Source: Flavobacterium frigidarium DSM 17623 (GTDB taxonomy: Bacteria; Bacteroidota; Bacteroidia; Flavobacteriales; Flavobacteriaceae). Taken from it: a DNA stretch of 64,000 nt. The stretch is taken from assembly GCF_000425505.1 (NCBI RefSeq), contig NZ_KE384392.1:288973-352972 (forward strand). The letters run 5' to 3'. The position numbers and the translations under genes are program-made. Below are positions 62,137 to 64,000 of the stretch, piece after piece (the stretch's first letter is position 1; each line of letters starts with the position of its first letter). The notes under the pieces are model-generated. The model was given only the letters and a program-made list of their open reading frames with translations, searched no databases and was not told the DNA's origin.

Positions 62137-63606
62137 ATGAATTCAGAAAATTTACAAACCAAGTGGGGACAATTTATCTCTTTGATTATTGTCTTCTTCT
62201 TCTGGGGTTTTGTTGGTTCGGCCAATGACATTTTAATTCCCGTATTTAAAAAAGTATTTACATTATCACAGGTAGAATCACAGCTTGTAGCATGGGCCTT
62301 TTATGTAGCGTATTTTGTAGGATCAATAATTTTTTTCCTAGTGTCTTTAAAAGTTGATGTTTTACAAAAATTTGGATACAAGAAAACATTATCAGCAGGT
62401 TTATTATTATCTGCCGTAGGTTCGTTCTTATTTGTACCAGCAGCTACAATGGAAAGTTTTCCATTTTTCTTAACTGCATTATTTACTGTAGGACTTGGGT
62501 TTTCGATTCAACAAATTGTAGCAAATCCACTAGCTATTAAAATGGGTAGTCCTGATACCGGTGCACACCGTTTGACGTTGGCAGGAGGAATAAACTCTTT
62601 TGGAACTACCATAGGAGCTATTTTATTGGGAATCGCATTATTTGGGATGGGGAGTAATAAAAAAACAAATCTGTCACTTGAAGATATAAAGCTGCCGTTC
62701 ATTATTTTAGGTGTTGCTTTTATACTTGTAGCGATTTTTATGAATTTCTCTAAAATAGAGAATCCTGCCAAAATCGAAAAAACAGTTATCGCAGACAATA
62801 CTGATAAATTCAATATTTTAGACTATCCACAACTTTATTTAGGAATGCTAGCCATATTTATATATGTAGGTACAGAGGTAACTATTATAAGTAACTTACC
62901 AGCATTATTGCATACTGCCGAGTTTGGTAAAATTCTTGAAGACGCCATCTCCCCTTTTATTGCATTATATTGGGGAAGTTTAATGATAGGCCGTTGGAAT
63001 GGTGGTGTAAATGTATTTAATACTTCAAATTTAGTAAATACAGCTCTTAAATTCATTGTTCCCGCGATCGCATTTGGTGTTATTATAGGTGCAAATATTT
63101 TTGCTCAGCATGATGTTTCTTCTTTCTATATCTATCCTATTTGGATTTTACTATTTATTGGGGTAAGCTTTATAGGTGGTAAAAACGCAGGTAAAACCTT
63201 AATGTTATTTGGTCTATCAGGTTTAGTAATGATGTTTGCTGGTCTTGTTTGTCCAGATACTGAAATTGCAAAATTCTTCTTTATATCAGGAGGTTTATTC
63301 TTATCTATCATGTGGCCTTCAATATTCGATTTGGCTATCGCTGGACTAGGAAAAAACACTGGAAAAGCCTCTTCTTTCTTAATCATGATGATTCTAGGAG
63401 GTGGAATAATTCCATTAGTACAAGGTAAAATTTGTGATTATGACTTGACACATCCTGCTGGAATTTTCGGAATTTCTTGGACACATTTCTCATACGTTAT
63501 TCCATTACTTGGTTTTGCTTATTTAGGATGGTATGGTTTTTATTGCCCTAGAATTTTGAAAAAACAAGGCATCAGCCATATTGAAACTGAGGGTGGTGGT
63601 CATTAA
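62137..63606 (+). CDS. Sugar MFS transporter (glucose/galactose, FucP/GluP type)
   Basis: The 489-residue protein with about 12 transmembrane helices has family blocks FFFWGFVGSANDILIPVFKK (helix 1), a Gly-rich loop after helix 2, NPLAIKMGSPDTGAHRLTLA and INSFGTTIGAILLG. YWGSLMIGRWNGGVNVFNTS and FLIMMILGGGIIPLVQGKIC follow in the second half. The layout is the FHS fucose/glucose/galactose:H+ symporter group. The substrate is not settled by sequence. It is monocistronic with a strong terminator and a possible LacI-type operator, so a sugar-responsive gene is plausible. Confidence 0.9.
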   Translation: MNSENLQTKWGQFISLIIVFFFWGFVGSANDILIPVFKKVFTLSQVESQLVAWAFYVAYFVGSIIFFLVSLKVDVLQKFGYKKTLSAGLLLSAVGSFLFVPAATMESFPFFLTALFTVGLGFSIQQIVANPLAIKMGSPDTGAHRLTLAGGINSFGTTIGAILLGIALFGMGSNKKTNLSLEDIKLPFIILGVAFILVAIFMNFSKIENPAKIEKTVIADNTDKFNILDYPQLYLGMLAIFIYVGTEVTIISNLPALLHTAEFGKILEDAISPFIALYWGSLMIGRWNGGVNVFNTSNLVNTALKFIVPAIAFGVIIGANIFAQHDVSSFYIYPIWILLFIGVSFIGGKNAGKTLMLFGLSGLVMMFAGLVCPDTEIAKFFFISGGLFLSIMWPSIFDLAIAGLGKNTGKASSFLIMMILGGGIIPLVQGKICDYDLTHPAGIFGISWTHFSYVIPLLGFAYLGWYGFYCPRILKKQGISHIETEGGGH

Positions 63607-63649
63607 CCACATATATCTTAAACATATAAGTTATCTTTAATTCGACCCT

Positions 63650-63684
63650 AAGACCACCAAATTTATTTGGTGGTCTTTTTTTTG
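63650..63684 (+). terminator. Terminator of the sugar transporter gene
   Basis: AAGACCACCAAAT and ATTTGGTGGTCTT form a perfect 13-bp stem with a 2-nt loop, followed by a T-run. It lies about 45 bp after the stop codon. Confidence 0.92.
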
Positions 63685-63738
63685 GCATCACTTTTGAATT
63701 TTCGAAATATAACAGATACATTTACTCAAATTTAGATT

Positions 63739-64000
63739 ATGAAAAAACTACTACTTTTCTTTTTTTCGATTGTTATAATTAGCTCTTGTGGAGTGAAGAA
63801 AACTCAAAATCTATTGAGTGAAGGTGATTACGATGCCGCAATAAATCGTGCCGTAGAAGGTTTGAGAACTAATAAGGATTCTAAAGGAAAACAAGATTAT
63901 GTTTACCTTCTCGAAGAGGCTTTCGCCAAAGCTAAAGAGCGTGATTTACTCAAATTAGACTTGCTTATAAAGGGCAATAATCCACGTGATTATGAGGCAA
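63739..64000 (+). CDS. TPR-like lipoprotein, 3' end cut by window
   Basis: ATG at 63739 opens a lipoprotein signal (KKLLLFFFSIVIISSC, Cys at about residue 17). A helical region follows: VKKTQNLLSEGDYDAAINRA, VEGLRTNKDSKGKQDYVYLL, EEAFAKAKERDLLKLDLLIK. The pattern of helix pairs (LLSEGDYDAAINRAVEGLR) resembles a TPR unit. The reading frame runs off the end of the window, so the full size is unknown. Confidence 0.75.
   Translation, partial: MKKLLLFFFSIVIISSCGVKKTQNLLSEGDYDAAINRAVEGLRTNKDSKGKQDYVYLLEEAFAKAKERDLLKLDLLIKGNNPRDYEA

Overview
The window looks like chromosomal DNA of a Flavobacterium-type member of the Bacteroidetes. The evidence is low G+C, several promoters of the Bacteroidetes form (TAnnTTTG near -7), little sign of Shine-Dalgarno sites, and family members whose best resemblance is flavobacterial: a DUF5362 protein, a short Hc1-like histone, a LonA protease, six-domain ribosomal protein S1 and a UMF1-type transporter. 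No tRNA, rRNA, CRISPR array or intact insertion sequence was seen.

Region 1 (about 1-18.5 kb) is accessory-looking. It starts with the 3' part of a FUSC-family membrane protein and a hemolysin III/PAQR protein. A loosely packed stress-type island follows: two PRC-barrel proteins, a flavin reductase, a quinone-oxidoreductase-like enzyme, a pterin dehydratase, DUF4833, an HtrA-type lipoprotein protease, DUF302, a sterol-desaturase-like membrane enzyme, MscS and DUF2141. Between these lie many decayed genes: an aldehyde dehydrogenase, a release-factor-like baeRF fragment, two copies of a pyruvate-oxidase-like (PoxB) 5' end, an NAD(P)-binding fragment, an lmo0937-type small protein, an AI-2E transporter with two in-frame stops, and a cation-diffusion-facilitator remnant. 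Most of them can be seen only by reading through stops and frameshifts.

Region 2 (18.7-28.9 kb) holds a short-chain dehydrogenase, a DUF1810 protein, a large FAD/NAD(P)-binding protein and a small histone H1-like protein. It also holds the most interesting locus of the window. A LexA-like repressor (helix-turn-helix plus S24 Ser/Lys peptidase with an Ala-Gly cleavage candidate) is divergent from dinB, a short DnaE-type polymerase alpha subunit and alkB. The 86-bp gap between them carries repeated TTGTAAC half-sites that overlap both predicted promoters. This is best read as a self-contained, damage-inducible mutagenesis and repair cassette in a lineage generally described as lacking canonical LexA.

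Region 3 (29.3-43.9 kb) is housekeeping: pheT, a fasciclin protein, a DUF5362 gene broken by one TAG codon, rpsA, a structured-RNA candidate, a nucleoside transporter, cmk, lon, a GIN-domain secreted protein, a UMF1-type transporter and an M48 lipoprotein protease.

Region 4 (43.9-64 kb) begins with a glycogen operon on the minus strand (glgA-glgC-glgB and a GH31 alpha-glucosidase). It continues with an alpha/beta hydrolase, msrB, a nitronate monooxygenase-like protein, an amidase, pdxH, rnz, a small STAS-like protein, pyrB, pyrR, a small lipoprotein, an ABC-F ATPase, a sugar MFS transporter with a possible LacI-type operator, and the start of a TPR-like lipoprotein cut by the window end.
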